In this document: positions 43,590 to 53,005 of the stretch, in pieces
Layout of the letters: every line of letters starts with the position of its first letter
Position numbering within the stretch: position 1 is the first letter of the stretch
NCBI GenBank assembly: GCA_018699955.1
Contig: JABISG010000090.1
Coordinates: 62,001-126,000 of the forward strand
Direction: 5' to 3'
Origin: Planctomycetaceae bacterium
GTDB taxonomy: Bacteria > Planctomycetota > Planctomycetia > Planctomycetales > Planctomycetaceae
DNA length: 64,000 nucleotides
The notes under the pieces: generated by a model
What the model was told of the DNA's origin: nothing
What the model saw: only the letters and a program-made list of their open reading frames with translations
Database searches by the model: none
Translations under genes and position numbers: made by a program

Positions 43590-44714
43590 CTATTTTTTCT
43601 GTGCTGCAGCGGATGTCGGCGGGCTGTCCTTCTCGGCAGTGTCATCGTCTGCTGTGACATCAACCAGTCCGAGCAGGTCTTCGTCGTTGGGCCATAGGGC
43701 GAGCGCATCGCGGAGAATGCTGCGTGCTTGCGGCAAGTCCTTCCGGCGAACTGCGCAAATCGTGCGAAGCAGTTCGACCTCGCGCGAGCGAACCGGGCCG
43801 TATCGCGAGATGCCGTCGTACACAATTTGCGCCCGTTCGACATCACCGGTGCGAAGACACGCGTCGCCGAATTCAGCATATTCGGTCAGTGATACGCTGG
43901 ACGTGTCGCTATCGATGCAGGCTGAGTACGCGTCGCAAGCACTGGCATAATCGCCCAAGTTGTAATGGCAGCGAGCAAGTTGGCGGCGCCACGACGGGTT
44001 GTCCGTGTCGGTCTTAAGGGCGACACCATAGTAACGGGCCGCTTCCTGCCAGTTCTCAGACGATTCATGAAACCGTGCCAAGGCGATTGGCATGGTGGTA
44101 TCCTGCGGGTTCCGTCGCATCGCCTGCGTCAACATTTGACCGGCGAGTTCTGTTGCGGATGTGTCAAGACAAGCGGCAGCCAGATCGCGGGCGAATTTGG
44201 CATTGCGCGGTACCAATTCGTGTGCTCGGTTCAACGCCTTAACGCCTTCTTCCCATCGACCGTTTTCGACCAACCGTTTCCCGATGGTGTTCTGCACCGC
44301 AGCCGATTCGGGATACGCATCGAGCGTCTGCTGCAATGCCGCTCGATACGCAGGCATGTCGCCCAGATCGAGTGCAACTCGGGCAGCGAGTTCGAATGTG
44401 GCTGTTAGCGTCGGGGCGGCTTCATATGCCGAGCCAAGAGCAACCTGTGCGTCACGCAGACGGCCCTGTGAGTACAGTTCGTTCGCACGCTGAACATGCT
44501 TCTGCGCGTCTTCCGTCGAGCGCTCGGTTGAGACGCTGAGCGGCTGTTGCCCTCGGGTCACAATTTGTGTGACTTCTTCCTTATGGTGATTTCGATCGAG
44601 CAGGCCACAACCACAAAGGCAAGACGCAATCGTGACGAGAATGACCTGCCCGCTGCAAGCCACCGACAGCGCCGACGGGCGTCGGCGAATATTGTTATAC
44701 GGACGCCCGATCAT
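43590..44714 (-). CDS. TPR-repeat lipoprotein
   Basis: This 374-residue protein has a basic n-region, a hydrophobic stretch and CLCGCG, where a Cys can be lipidated. Then 34-residue tetratricopeptide repeats: 'ANELYSQGRLRDAQVALGSAYEAAPTLTATFELAARVALDLGDMPAYRAALQQTLDAYPES', 'GKRLVENGRWEEGVKALNRAHELVPRNAKFARDLAAACLD', 'ALARFHESSENWQEAARYYGVALKTDTDN'. Probably an outer-membrane or cell-surface scaffold. It starts 39 bp after the STN-domain gene in the same direction, so the two are likely co-transcribed. The start was set at 44714, with GGAAG upstream; a TTG at 44750 is the alternative. Confidence 0.82.
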   Translation of the reverse strand: MIGRPYNNIRRRPSALSVACSGQVILVTIASCLCGCGLLDRNHHKEEVTQIVTRGQQPLSVSTERSTEDAQKHVQRANELYSQGRLRDAQVALGSAYEAAPTLTATFELAARVALDLGDMPAYRAALQQTLDAYPESAAVQNTIGKRLVENGRWEEGVKALNRAHELVPRNAKFARDLAAACLDTSATELAGQMLTQAMRRNPQDTTMPIALARFHESSENWQEAARYYGVALKTDTDNPSWRRQLARCHYNLGDYASACDAYSACIDSDTSSVSLTEYAEFGDACLRTGDVERAQIVYDGISRYGPVRSREVELLRTICAVRRKDLPQARSILRDALALWPNDEDLLGLVDVTADDDTAEKDSPPTSAAAQKK

Positions 44715-44753
44715 TGTTTCTTGCTTCCTGCACGGATTCACGATGATCAAGAA

Positions 44754-45686
44754 TCACGAGGCTTCCGCACCGTCACACTCTGCCGCATCCGCCTTGCGGG
44801 CTGCGTCCTCGGATTTCGTCATGACGTAGATGGATTGACCATCCTGCTCGAATACAAATCCGAGCGAACTAACAACGACGTCGAGCGCCTCGATGATGCT
44901 GACATCTTTCAGATTGGCCGACGGAACCGTCCCGCTGACGCCTTCGCCGATCACGATGTCGTATCCGGTTGCCTCTCCGAGTAATTCAAGCACTTCGGTG
45001 ATTTCCGCGTTCCGAAGTTTCAACGAAAACCGCTCGACGGTCGCTGTGTCCGCTTTATCCTTTGCTGTCACCGGCTGTTTTTCCGAGACAACAGTCGGGG
45101 GGCGATTGACGGCTGCCGGTTTGTATTCCGCGGCCTTCTTTTTGTCAGGAAGCGACGGACCGAGCGATTGCAGATCTTTCAGCTGCAGTTCCAACTCTCG
45201 AAGACGCTTCGATTGCTGCGTCTCCTTGAGCTGGTGCGCCGCTCGTTCCAACTCGACAGCCCGCCGGTCCGACGTGGATTGTTTCAGTTGCTCGACGGCT
45301 TTCCGCAGTAACACCACTTGCGCTGTCAGCGCGCCGTTGGCCGATGTGGCGGATGGTTCGGAAACGTTGGACACACTATCTGGCTTAATATCCAACTCTT
45401 CAATCGAATCCATCTGAACCAAGGGAGCGCGCGACGAATCTCGCGCAGCCACCGATTCAACAGCCACCGTCGTCGATGCCAGGAAGAATGGACTGTCGTC
45501 CGATTGTGAAGGAACGGCTTTTTCTTCTTCGTGATGGCCATCGACGTGGGACACACCTGCATCCAACTTGTCGATCGTGCGATCCGGTGAGATGGAATCG
45601 GGACGCAGGATGACCACCAACAGCAACAGTCCAAAGCTGACTGTCAACGACCAGAAAGCCGTTCGCAAATTCTGCGATGCGTTCAC
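44754..45686 (-). CDS. Membrane-anchored protein with STN/secretin N-domain
   Basis: This 310-residue protein has one transmembrane helix (TAFWSLTVSFGLLLLVVIL, residues ~10-28), a long acidic and Gln-rich coiled middle (~60-200, 'VVLLRKAVEQLKQSTSDRRAVELERAAHQLKETQQSKRLRELELQLKDLQSL'), and a C-terminal domain (~240-305, 'FSLKLRNAEITEVLELLGEATGYDIVIGEGVSGTVPSANLKDVSIIEALDVVVSSLGF'). The latter matches the STN/secretin N0 domain of TonB-dependent receptors and secretins. No barrel domain is present. GTG at 45686 is the first start that keeps the helix. It probably pairs with the downstream TPR lipoprotein. Confidence 0.72.
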   Translation of the reverse strand: MNASQNLRTAFWSLTVSFGLLLLVVILRPDSISPDRTIDKLDAGVSHVDGHHEEEKAVPSQSDDSPFFLASTTVAVESVAARDSSRAPLVQMDSIEELDIKPDSVSNVSEPSATSANGALTAQVVLLRKAVEQLKQSTSDRRAVELERAAHQLKETQQSKRLRELELQLKDLQSLGPSLPDKKKAAEYKPAAVNRPPTVVSEKQPVTAKDKADTATVERFSLKLRNAEITEVLELLGEATGYDIVIGEGVSGTVPSANLKDVSIIEALDVVVSSLGFVFEQDGQSIYVMTKSEDAARKADAAECDGAEAS

Positions 45687-46302
45687 CGTACACCGTCCCC
45701 GACTGGCCCCGTGAAATTCAACCGCCGCATATGTTGGGCAGAAATGCCGAACCGGAGGTCCACAGCAGCCGGCTGATGTCGATTGATGTTGGCCTGTTCG
45801 GTCTTGGACACCCCGTTCATTCTTTGGTACAGCGCACCAAATCACAGCCGATGAATGCACTACCGTCCGGTTATCGTATCGTCTGCGCCGGCCGCCAAAC
45901 TGGCGTAATAATCCGCATTTCCGATATGAATTGCGCAAAGCGCGTAGAGTGTGGGAGCCGTGCGCTGCGTGGCGACGTTTGCGTCAGCCCGCGATCTTCC
46001 GGCCATCCTGTGCAGGTGTCGCGTGTTCGGCGTGTAAAAAAATACGGCGCGGCAAGGTCCCCTCAAAGCTCCCAGCTTTCCTTGCCGCGCCGAAAGCTGT
46101 CTTCTCGTGCTGGAGAGTTCAGTTTGGACGTCGGTGTGACGAAGTGAATGCGTTGCCGCCTCACTTCAGGGAAAACATAGGTCACATCGCTGGGGTGTCA
46201 AACAGGGTTTCGGTCGATGCGCGCAGAAAAAGCATGCCGGCCTGTTTGAGCGGAATCGCAGTTTGAAATTGAGTGAGATTACTGCAGCGCGCCGCGTTCA
46301 AA
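45687..46302. other. 616-bp intergenic region between STN gene and TIM-barrel gene
   Basis: No convincing gene. It contains the strong minus-strand terminator hairpin (46041-46092) that follows the TIM-barrel gene, and presumably the promoter for the STN gene. Frames on the plus strand here are short and lack ribosome sites. Confidence 0.5.
46030..46092 (-). terminator. Strong rho-independent terminator after the TIM-barrel gene
   Basis: On the minus strand a perfect 13-bp stem (46080-46092 with 46045-46057) encloses a second perfect 6-bp stem (AAAGCT 46065-46070 with AGCTTT 46074-46079, loop CCC) with a 7-base bulge on one side. Directly after the stem comes TA then TTTTTTT. It ends transcripts from the minus-strand gene at 46303. 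Confidence 0.85.
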
Positions 46303-47268
46303 TTAACCGCGCAGTTTCGCCTTCGCCAACAGCGGTGCCAAATTGACGTAGCTCGTTCTCGCCGCGGCGACCGGATCGTATCCCGGCTTGCCGTGGATTT
46401 GGCCGCTCACCTCGACGCAGACCGACCCACGATAACGGGCCTGCTTCAGCAACCGGAAATAGGTCACGTAATCGATGTCCCCCTCGCCGGGCAACAAAAA
46501 GCGAAAATTGCCGAGCCGCCCTTTGTTATCTTTGACGTGAATGAAAACCGTCTTGTCGATGAGCAGCGACAGCGACTTTTCCAAATCGAAATCGCGCAGT
46601 TGGAAATGACTGAAATCGTAGTTGAGCCGAATCCAGCGATTATCGACGCGGTCCACCAACCACTTGGCCCCCTCGGGTGTGTGCAGCGCTCCGCCAACGT
46701 GCGCCTTGAAGGCAATAACCGTTTTGCTCGCCTCGGCTGCCTTCGCCCAATCTTCCAGCGTGGCTGCCATTTTGTCCTTTTCCTTTTCCCAACGGTCCGG
46801 GCGGCTGCCGAGAATCGTCTCGATGATTGGCGGAGCGGCCGGCGATAAATCGTGTCCCAACTCGCCGACAGCCTTCAGTCGATCGAGATTCTGCCGATGA
46901 CGCGCATCGGCCGTCAGCAACGGCATGTTCTCCATTAGACAGGGGAGATTCAGTCCCACGTCCTGGAATTGTTTGCGAACATCACGGCGGTCGCCAGCCG
47001 ACAACTTCTCGGGATCGCCCGATTGCCCGCGTCCCGAGTCGAGTTCCACGCCGTCGTAGCCAATGTCGGAACACGCCTTCATCGCCTCGGCCAGCTTCAA
47101 CGACCGCATGCCATACAAGCTGAAGGAAATGCCGACCTTGGCCGGTTCCGGTTTCGACTCGTTAGCCGCCACTGGACCGGGCAGTGACAATCCGCCGGCG
47201 CAAAGGGCCGCGCTGCCGGCAGCGGCCGATTGCAGAAATCGTCGTCGAGAAGTTTGTTGTTCTCTCAT
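46303..47268 (-). CDS. Tat-exported sugar phosphate isomerase/epimerase-like TIM barrel protein
   Basis: This 321-residue protein has a twin-arginine signal (SRRRFLQSAAAGSAALC). A TIM-barrel of the AP-endonuclease-2/xylose-isomerase-like family follows ('GISFSLYGMRSLKLAEAMKACSDIGYDGVELDSG', 'IRLNYDFSHFQLRD', 'VFIHVKDNKG', 'SVCVEVSGQI'). Those strands carry the usual Glu, Asp, His and Glu metal ligands. Tat export means the enzyme folds with its metal in the cytoplasm before export to the periplasm. The start was set at 47268; an upstream ATG at 47304 is possible. Downstream lies a strong terminator, so it is probably a single-gene unit. Substrate unknown. Confidence 0.85.
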   Translation of the reverse strand: MREQQTSRRRFLQSAAAGSAALCAGGLSLPGPVAANESKPEPAKVGISFSLYGMRSLKLAEAMKACSDIGYDGVELDSGRGQSGDPEKLSAGDRRDVRKQFQDVGLNLPCLMENMPLLTADARHRQNLDRLKAVGELGHDLSPAAPPIIETILGSRPDRWEKEKDKMAATLEDWAKAAEASKTVIAFKAHVGGALHTPEGAKWLVDRVDNRWIRLNYDFSHFQLRDFDLEKSLSLLIDKTVFIHVKDNKGRLGNFRFLLPGEGDIDYVTYFRLLKQARYRGSVCVEVSGQIHGKPGYDPVAAARTSYVNLAPLLAKAKLRG

Positions 47269-47552
47269 GGGTTGCTCACGGTTGCGGTTTGATTGGTCGG
47301 TCATGTTGATTGCACATGGTTTTATCTGGCACGCACGCTCTGGCTTGGAACTGAGCAAGAACGCCGCGGCGAAACTTTTCGTTATCAATTCATTCTGGAT
47401 CGTCGGCTGCCCATTGGCAAGCGGAAGCCGAATTCAATCGCTCAAGTGTCTTGGCACGGCAATCGTGGTAGAGTGAATGACACACCGACTGCATCCGAGT
47501 CCGGCACACAACGGCCTATTTGAGTTCCACGACAAACTTCACGAGTTCCACG

Positions 47553-48764
47553 ATGAAACACTGCAATCTGTTCCTGTTCGCAATCCTTGTGCTCGCCAGC
47601 CGCGCTGTTGCCGCCGAACCGGCACCGCTTCCCGATTCGACGCCGTGGGACGTCAAACAACTCAGCACCGCCCCGAAAATGGAATGGCTCAATCGCGAGG
47701 GAAAGGTTCATTCGCTGAAGTATCAGGGGAAGAAATACAAAGGCCATACAACAAGCGTGTTTGCCTGGTACGCATCGCCAACGACGCTCGGAGTGAAGCC
47801 GTCGGCGAAGAAAGTGCCGGGCATTGTCCTGGTGCATGGGGGCGGCGGCACGGCATTTTCGGAGTGGGCGGAGATCTGGGCGAAACGCGGTTATGCCGCG
47901 ATTGCGATGGACCTCGCCGGACGAGGTGCCAAGCGCAAGCGTCTTGAAGATGGCGGCCCAGACCAAACTGCCGCCGACAAATTCGGCGCCATCGACGGCC
48001 CGATGACCGACCAATGGACATACCACGCCGTCGCCAATGTGATTTTGGCTCATTCATTGCTTCGCAGTTTCGACCAGGTCGATGTCGATCGCACCGCTCT
48101 CACCGGCATCAGTTGGGGCGGCTATCTCACCTGCATTGTGGCCGGCCTCGATCAACGGTTTCAGGTCGCCATGCCGGTGTACGGTTGCGGATTCCTGCGA
48201 GACAACAGCGCCTGGACCGCGTCGCAATTCGACAAAATGAAACCCGCCCAAGCCGAAAAATGGCACAAGCTGTGGGACCCGTCGCGGTACATCGGCTCGG
48301 CCACCATGCCGGTGATGTTTCTCAACGGCAGCAATGATTTTGCCTATCCCATGGACAGCTACGCAAAAACCTGCGCACTGGTGGCGGGCGAAAAGAACTA
48401 CAGCATTCAACTGCGAATGCGGCACGGTCACATTTTCACCTTCCCGGAATTCTTTCTGTTCGTCGATCAATACATCAAAGGGTCAACACCGCTGCCGGTC
48501 GTTTCGCGACCGCAAGTAAAAAACGGCCAGCTACGGGCGAATGTCAAAACATCAACCCAACTCGGCTCGGCCCGCCTGCACTTCACAACCGCCCCGCATC
48601 GACAGAACCCGCAGCGCAAGTGGACCACGCAGAATCTCACCATTCAAGAGAACACCATCAGCGGAGCCGCCCCGCCGTCAGACGCAACCGCCTGGTACAT
48701 CGACGTCACCGACGAACGCAAGGCGCTGGTCAGTAGCCAAGTGATGGTACCCAACACAAAGTGA
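47553..48764 (+). CDS. Exported alpha/beta-hydrolase (acetyl-xylan-esterase-like)
   Basis: This 403-residue protein has a signal peptide (hydrophobic LFLFAILVLASRAVAA, to about residue 21). An alpha/beta-hydrolase fold follows with 'GIVLVHGGGGTAFSEWAEIWAKRGYAAIAMDLAGRG' (oxyanion loop), nucleophile elbow 'ALTGISWGGYL' (Ser), and late 'MFLNGSNDFAYP' and 'RMRHGH', which supply the acid and His. It is probably a secreted or periplasmic esterase acting on acylated polysaccharide, of the dienelactone-hydrolase/acetyl-xylan-esterase-like type. The last ~80 residues look like a beta add-on. Start at ATG 47553 begins the signal peptide. It is divergent from the TIM-barrel gene and precedes a lactonase gene. 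Confidence 0.85.
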   Translation: MKHCNLFLFAILVLASRAVAAEPAPLPDSTPWDVKQLSTAPKMEWLNREGKVHSLKYQGKKYKGHTTSVFAWYASPTTLGVKPSAKKVPGIVLVHGGGGTAFSEWAEIWAKRGYAAIAMDLAGRGAKRKRLEDGGPDQTAADKFGAIDGPMTDQWTYHAVANVILAHSLLRSFDQVDVDRTALTGISWGGYLTCIVAGLDQRFQVAMPVYGCGFLRDNSAWTASQFDKMKPAQAEKWHKLWDPSRYIGSATMPVMFLNGSNDFAYPMDSYAKTCALVAGEKNYSIQLRMRHGHIFTFPEFFLFVDQYIKGSTPLPVVSRPQVKNGQLRANVKTSTQLGSARLHFTTAPHRQNPQRKWTTQNLTIQENTISGAAPPSDATAWYIDVTDERKALVSSQVMVPNTK

Positions 48765-48849
48765 GTTCATCGTGCCGCCGAAGTTAAGTCGTCGTCGGTT
48801 TCCGTAATCATTGATATTTACAACGTGCCTTCTCTCTCCGGAGTCCGTC

Positions 48850-50001
48850 ATGCCCTGTGCCGCCACATCCGTTCTGTTTTCAGTGCTGATCGCCAGTGTC
48901 GTGCTGCAAACCGCAACTCGCGTCACATACGCGGAGACGCCGCTCGTCTTCATCTCCGCTTTTGCACCCGGCGAAAAGGGGGCAATTCATGCCTTCCACC
49001 TGGACGTGAAGGGCGGGCAGTTGAAACCGGCGGAACGGACGGCCGATGTCGAGCATCCATTCTTTCTGGCTTTGTCGCCCGATCGCAAATTCCTGTATTC
49101 AATTCACGCACCGGGAACCTTCGGCGGAGAAGAGAACGAACAAATCGCCGCGTTCGAGATTGTGGGAAAATATGGCAAGCTGAAATTACTGAACCGCCAG
49201 TCGGCACGCGGGACCGCAGCCTGCTACCTCGATGTCGATGCGACCGGCAAGGCGGTCGTCGCCGCCAACTATTCCACCGGCAGCGTCGTGTCGTTGCCGG
49301 TGCGCGAAGACGGATCGCTGGGCGAGGCCGCTTCGTTCGTGCAGCACACCGGTTCGAGCATCAATCCCGCGCGGCAAAAAGAACCGCACGCTCACTGCTT
49401 CGTCGTCAGTCCGAACAACCGCTTCGCCTACGCCGCCGACCTCGGCCTCGACCAGATTCTCTGCTACCAATTCGACGCGAAGACCGCAAAGCTGTCGCCC
49501 AATCGGCAGCCCTTTGCAAGAACGATTCCAGGCGCCGGTCCACGACACTTGACGTTTCACCCCAACGGCAAGCACCTGTACGTCATCAACGAGTTGGCCA
49601 ATTCGGTCACATTATTTGATTACGACGGCGACACCGGCATGTTGATCGAACGACAAACAATTTCGACACTGCCGGACGACTTTGAAGGCACCAGCCACTG
49701 TGCCGACCTCAAGATAACGCCGAACGGACGTTTTCTGTACGGCACCAATCGCGGCCACGACAGCATCGCTGCCTACCGCATCGCCGAGGACGGCCGGCTC
49801 TCACTAATCGCAATTGTGCCAAGCCTGGGCAAGGGACCGCAGAATCTATTGATCGCAGGCAACGGGAGTTTGCTATTGTGCGCGAACATGCCGGGCAACA
49901 ATGTTGCCGTCTTTCGCATTGACGCAAAAACTGGTGATCTGAAATCGGTCGGCGAGCCAGTCTCGATACCAAGCCCGTCCTGCATCAGAATCATCGATTG
50001 A
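48850..50001 (+). CDS. Exported lactonase-family beta-propeller (6-phosphogluconolactonase-like)
   Basis: This 383-residue protein has a signal peptide (to about residue 29, ending TYAE). Then a seven-bladed propeller of the lactonase/Pgl family ('VDVEHPFFLALSPDRKFLYSIHA', 'PHAHCFVVSPNNRFAYAADLGLDQILCYQFD', 'GAGPRHLTFHPNGKHLYVINELANSVTLFDYD', 'GRFLYGTNRGHDSIAAYRI'). Cytoplasmic relatives hydrolyse 6-phosphogluconolactone, and exported ones may act on other sugar lactones. GGAG lies 6 bases before the ATG. The signal peptide argues for a periplasmic role here. Located 85 bp after the esterase gene on the same strand. Confidence 0.88.
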   Translation: MPCAATSVLFSVLIASVVLQTATRVTYAETPLVFISAFAPGEKGAIHAFHLDVKGGQLKPAERTADVEHPFFLALSPDRKFLYSIHAPGTFGGEENEQIAAFEIVGKYGKLKLLNRQSARGTAACYLDVDATGKAVVAANYSTGSVVSLPVREDGSLGEAASFVQHTGSSINPARQKEPHAHCFVVSPNNRFAYAADLGLDQILCYQFDAKTAKLSPNRQPFARTIPGAGPRHLTFHPNGKHLYVINELANSVTLFDYDGDTGMLIERQTISTLPDDFEGTSHCADLKITPNGRFLYGTNRGHDSIAAYRIAEDGRLSLIAIVPSLGKGPQNLLIAGNGSLLLCANMPGNNVAVFRIDAKTGDLKSVGEPVSIPSPSCIRIID

Positions 50002-50037
50002 GAATTGGTGGTGAGACATCGTCGAGGCAGCATCAAA

Positions 50038-50156
50038 CCCCTCTCCCCCCGGGAGAGGGACCGCTTCAGAGCCGAAGGCGAATGAAGCAGGGTGAGGGCG
50101 GCCGACGCACCGAAAGACTTCCCTCACCCCAACCCTCTCCCAGAGGGAGAGGGAGT
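50038..50156. repeat. Long imperfect inverted repeat with CCCTCTCCC/GGGAGAGGG arms
   Basis: Left part has CCCTCTCCC and GGGAGAGGG at ~50039-50060, plus GGGTGAGGG at ~50090-50098. Right part has CCCTCACCC at ~50121-50129 and GGGAGAGGGAG near 50146-50155. These pair into a branched hairpin and are followed by TTTTG, so the element can end transcription of the lactonase gene. This string type recurs widely in bacteria as a dispersed repeat. The remainder of the 344-bp gap shows nothing else. Confidence 0.6.
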
Positions 50157-50345
50157 TTTGAAACGGCTTTCAGAAGTTCGTTCATCCGAAACATCGATCA
50201 TGGCGGTGTCGCATTCACTCTCGTCAACGCATCGACTAAAATGAAACGCAAAGAATCGATACCCGTTCGCTTGTCGCCAAAAACGACATACAGGCCAGGA
50301 TTCCAGCAGCGACGGATTCCAGACAGATAAAACAAGAGGCAAGAC

Positions 50346-51611
50346 ATGACACGCATAACAGCGCTCGTACTATTTCAGTTGACGTTGCTCGTCTCGCAGG
50401 CGGCAGCCTTTCCCGCGTATGTTCCCGATAAGAACGACTGGCCCTGGTGGCGGGGACCGAACCGCAATGGAGTTGCCGCGGCCGACCAACGTGTGCCAGT
50501 CCGTTGGCGCGAAAAGCAAAACGTGCTCTGGAGGAGTTCGTTGCCGGGGCGCGGGCATTCCTCGCCCACAGTCGTTGGAAACCAGATTTTCCTGGCAACG
50601 GCAGACGAGCAACGGGAAATCCAGAGTGTCGTCGCCTGCGATCGCGCCACCGGGAAACTGCTGTGGCAAACGCAGATCAGCCGCGGCGGATTTCCCAAAA
50701 CGCACCGTAAGAATACGCATGCCACCTGTACTGTCGCCTGTGATGGCGAGCGGTTGTTCGTCGCGTTTCATCACAACGCACGCCTGACGTTGGCGGCGCT
50801 CAATCTTGTAGGAAAGAAGGTCTGGGCGAAGGACATCGGGCCATTCGACCCCCGTGTCTACCAATACGGCTACGCCCCTTCTCCGCTGATTTACGATTCG
50901 ACTGTCATCGTTGCGGCCGATTATGAAAAGGGTGGCTACATTGCCGCCTACAATCGTGAAAGCGGAAAACGCGTCTGGCAGGCGACGCGACCAAAGAAGC
51001 TCAGCTTCTCCTCGCCGGTGGTTGCCAACGTTGCCGGTCGCGATCAATTACTGATCAGCGGCTGCGAGTTGGTCGCATCGTACAATCCCAAGACCGGCAA
51101 ACGATTGTGGGCGTTCCCCGGCACAACAATGGCAACCTGCGGTTCGATGGTCTGGACCGATGACCTTGTCTTCGCCAGCGGCGGTTACCCGAAGGCGGAA
51201 ACCATCTGCATGAAGGCCGACGGTTCCGGCAAAGTCGTCTGGAAGGACCGACAGAAATGCTACGAACAATCGATGCTCGCTTACGACGGTCACATCTACG
51301 CGCTCACCGATCAAGGCATCGCCATCTGCCGGCGCGCGGCCGACGGCGAGATGATGTGGCGCGAGCGTCTCCGTGGGCCGGTTTCGTCCTCGCCCGTACT
51401 CGTCGGCGACACGATCTACCAGCCCATCGAGAATGGCACAACCTTCGTCTACAAAGCCAGCCCGAAGAAGTTCGAACTGTTGGCCGAAAACAAACTGGGC
51501 AACTCCGGCTTCGCCACGCCCACAATCTGCGGAAACCGAATCTACATCCGCACCACGCAAGACATTGGTGGCCGCCAACAGGGCGTTCTGTTTTGCCTGG
51601 GAACAAAATGA
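50346..51611 (+). CDS. Exported PQQ-like beta-propeller protein
   Basis: This 421-residue protein has a signal peptide (MTRITALVLFQLTLLVSQAAAF). Then the planctomycete PQQ-type opening 'WPWWRGPNRNG' and propeller blades ('LLWQTQISRGGFPKTHRKNTHATCTVACDGERLFVAF', 'VASYNPKTGKRLWAFPG', 'GKVVWKDRQKCYEQSMLAYDGHIYALTDQGIAICRRAADGEMMWRERL'). No catalytic dehydrogenase residues are obvious. The stop codon overlaps the start of the next gene by ATGA, which indicates a translationally coupled pair with the ceramidase-like protein. Shine-Dalgarno AAGAGGC lies upstream. Confidence 0.88.
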   Translation: MTRITALVLFQLTLLVSQAAAFPAYVPDKNDWPWWRGPNRNGVAAADQRVPVRWREKQNVLWRSSLPGRGHSSPTVVGNQIFLATADEQREIQSVVACDRATGKLLWQTQISRGGFPKTHRKNTHATCTVACDGERLFVAFHHNARLTLAALNLVGKKVWAKDIGPFDPRVYQYGYAPSPLIYDSTVIVAADYEKGGYIAAYNRESGKRVWQATRPKKLSFSSPVVANVAGRDQLLISGCELVASYNPKTGKRLWAFPGTTMATCGSMVWTDDLVFASGGYPKAETICMKADGSGKVVWKDRQKCYEQSMLAYDGHIYALTDQGIAICRRAADGEMMWRERLRGPVSSSPVLVGDTIYQPIENGTTFVYKASPKKFELLAENKLGNSGFATPTICGNRIYIRTTQDIGGRQQGVLFCLGTK

Positions 51612-52987
51612 GAAGCCTCATTTTCGTACTCATCCTTGCGGCATTGCCTTTGATGCAGTGCGAACGCGGTACCGCAGCCGACGGCCTGCGCGTCGCGACG
51701 TTTTCGGCGGAGATTACTCCGCGGCTGGGAACGCCGGTCGGTCAGGGGTTTATCCCGGTTCTGCAAACGGCCGAGCATCCGCTACTGGCGCGTGGGATTC
51801 TGCTCAAGGACTCCCGCACGACGTGTGTTATTTGCACACTCGACCTGATGGAAGTCCACAACGAATCGTATGACTTTCTGCGCCAGGCGATTGGCAAGGC
51901 GGCCGGCGTCCCTGCGTCACACGTCGCTTTGCATTGCCTCCACCAACACACGGCCCCGGCAATCTCGACTGCTGCGCAACGGCTCGAATTGGCGCAGGAA
52001 GACCCGCGACGGATTGCCACCGCAGAATATCTGGTGGACATGGCGGATAAGATATCGACGGCGATTCGCAAGAGTCAGCAGAACTGGCAATCGGTGACTC
52101 ACATCGGCACGGGACAGGCGAAGGTCGAACGCGTGGCATCGAATCGGCGACTGGAACAAGCGGACGGCACGATTCGGGGACGCAGCAGCAGTACGAAGTC
52201 AGCACCCGAACTGCGCAAGCTGCCGGAAGGTTTAATCGACGCGTGGGTGCGGACGGTCTCTTTTCATGAGGGCGATCGTGCCGTCGCACATCTGCACTAT
52301 TACGCCTCACACCCACAAAGTTTTTACGGCGATGGGCGAGCGAGTTACGATGTGCCGGGGATCATCCGGCAGCGACTCGAAAAAAGCACGGGAGCGTTTC
52401 AACTCTATCTGACCGGCTGCGGCGGCGACGTTGCCTTCGGGAAGTACAACGATGGCTCACGCAAAGCCCGCGCGGAAATTGTGAATCGCCTGCACAAGGG
52501 AATCGAACAGAGCATCGCCGGCGTGAAACGGCAACCCGCCCGCCCGATGACGTGGGCAGTCGAGCCGATCAAGTTTCCGCTGCGAACCGACAAGGCGTTC
52601 TCTGAGGCTGCAAACCGGCAGGTCCTCGCCAATCCCGAAGCGAAAACCAGCCAGCGCCGCAAGGCGGCGATTGCGTTGGCTTGGATCGAACGGGTGAAGT
52701 CCGGCAAGCCGGTGGGACTGAGTTGCCTGTCGATTGGCCGCGTGCGAATGCTGCACCTGCCGGGCGAGCCGTTCGTGCAGTATCAATTGGCCGCTCAGAA
52801 GATGCGACCGCGTCGTTTCGTGTGCGTCGCCGGTTACGGCGACTGCGGCATGGGCTACATCGGCGGCGACCGCATCTACACCGACCGCGGCGGATACGAG
52901 CAATCGTATTCATTCGCCGGTCCGAGTGAGAAGTTGTTTCTATCGACCATCGAACGGCTGTTGACGGCGAAACAGAACAACGAGTGA
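51608..52987 (+). CDS. Exported neutral/alkaline ceramidase-like protein
   Basis: This 459-residue protein has a signal peptide (MRSLIFVLILAALPLMQC, with Cys18 possibly lipidated). Next comes 'LRVATFSAEITPRLGTPVGQGF', the typical start of neutral/alkaline non-lysosomal ceramidase-like proteins, followed by 'ALHCLHQHTAPAIS', whose His residues fit the zinc site, and 'LTGCGGDVA' and 'GYGDCGMGYIGGDRIYTDRGGYEQSYSF'. It is shorter than eukaryotic neutral ceramidases. Relatives in planctomycetes have no proven ceramide activity, so the substrate may be another N-acyl compound. ATG overlaps the preceding TGA (ATGA). The pair with the PQQ protein is probably co-translated. Confidence 0.87.
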   Translation: MRSLIFVLILAALPLMQCERGTAADGLRVATFSAEITPRLGTPVGQGFIPVLQTAEHPLLARGILLKDSRTTCVICTLDLMEVHNESYDFLRQAIGKAAGVPASHVALHCLHQHTAPAISTAAQRLELAQEDPRRIATAEYLVDMADKISTAIRKSQQNWQSVTHIGTGQAKVERVASNRRLEQADGTIRGRSSSTKSAPELRKLPEGLIDAWVRTVSFHEGDRAVAHLHYYASHPQSFYGDGRASYDVPGIIRQRLEKSTGAFQLYLTGCGGDVAFGKYNDGSRKARAEIVNRLHKGIEQSIAGVKRQPARPMTWAVEPIKFPLRTDKAFSEAANRQVLANPEAKTSQRRKAAIALAWIERVKSGKPVGLSCLSIGRVRMLHLPGEPFVQYQLAAQKMRPRRFVCVAGYGDCGMGYIGGDRIYTDRGGYEQSYSFAGPSEKLFLSTIERLLTAKQNNE

Positions 52988-53005
52988 CGCTGTCAGGTGA
53001 GTCCA

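Noticed and set aside
45677..46147. 156-codon plus-strand frame in the gap upstream of the STN gene
   Set aside because: No ribosome site, no domain, and it runs through the minus-strand terminator hairpin.
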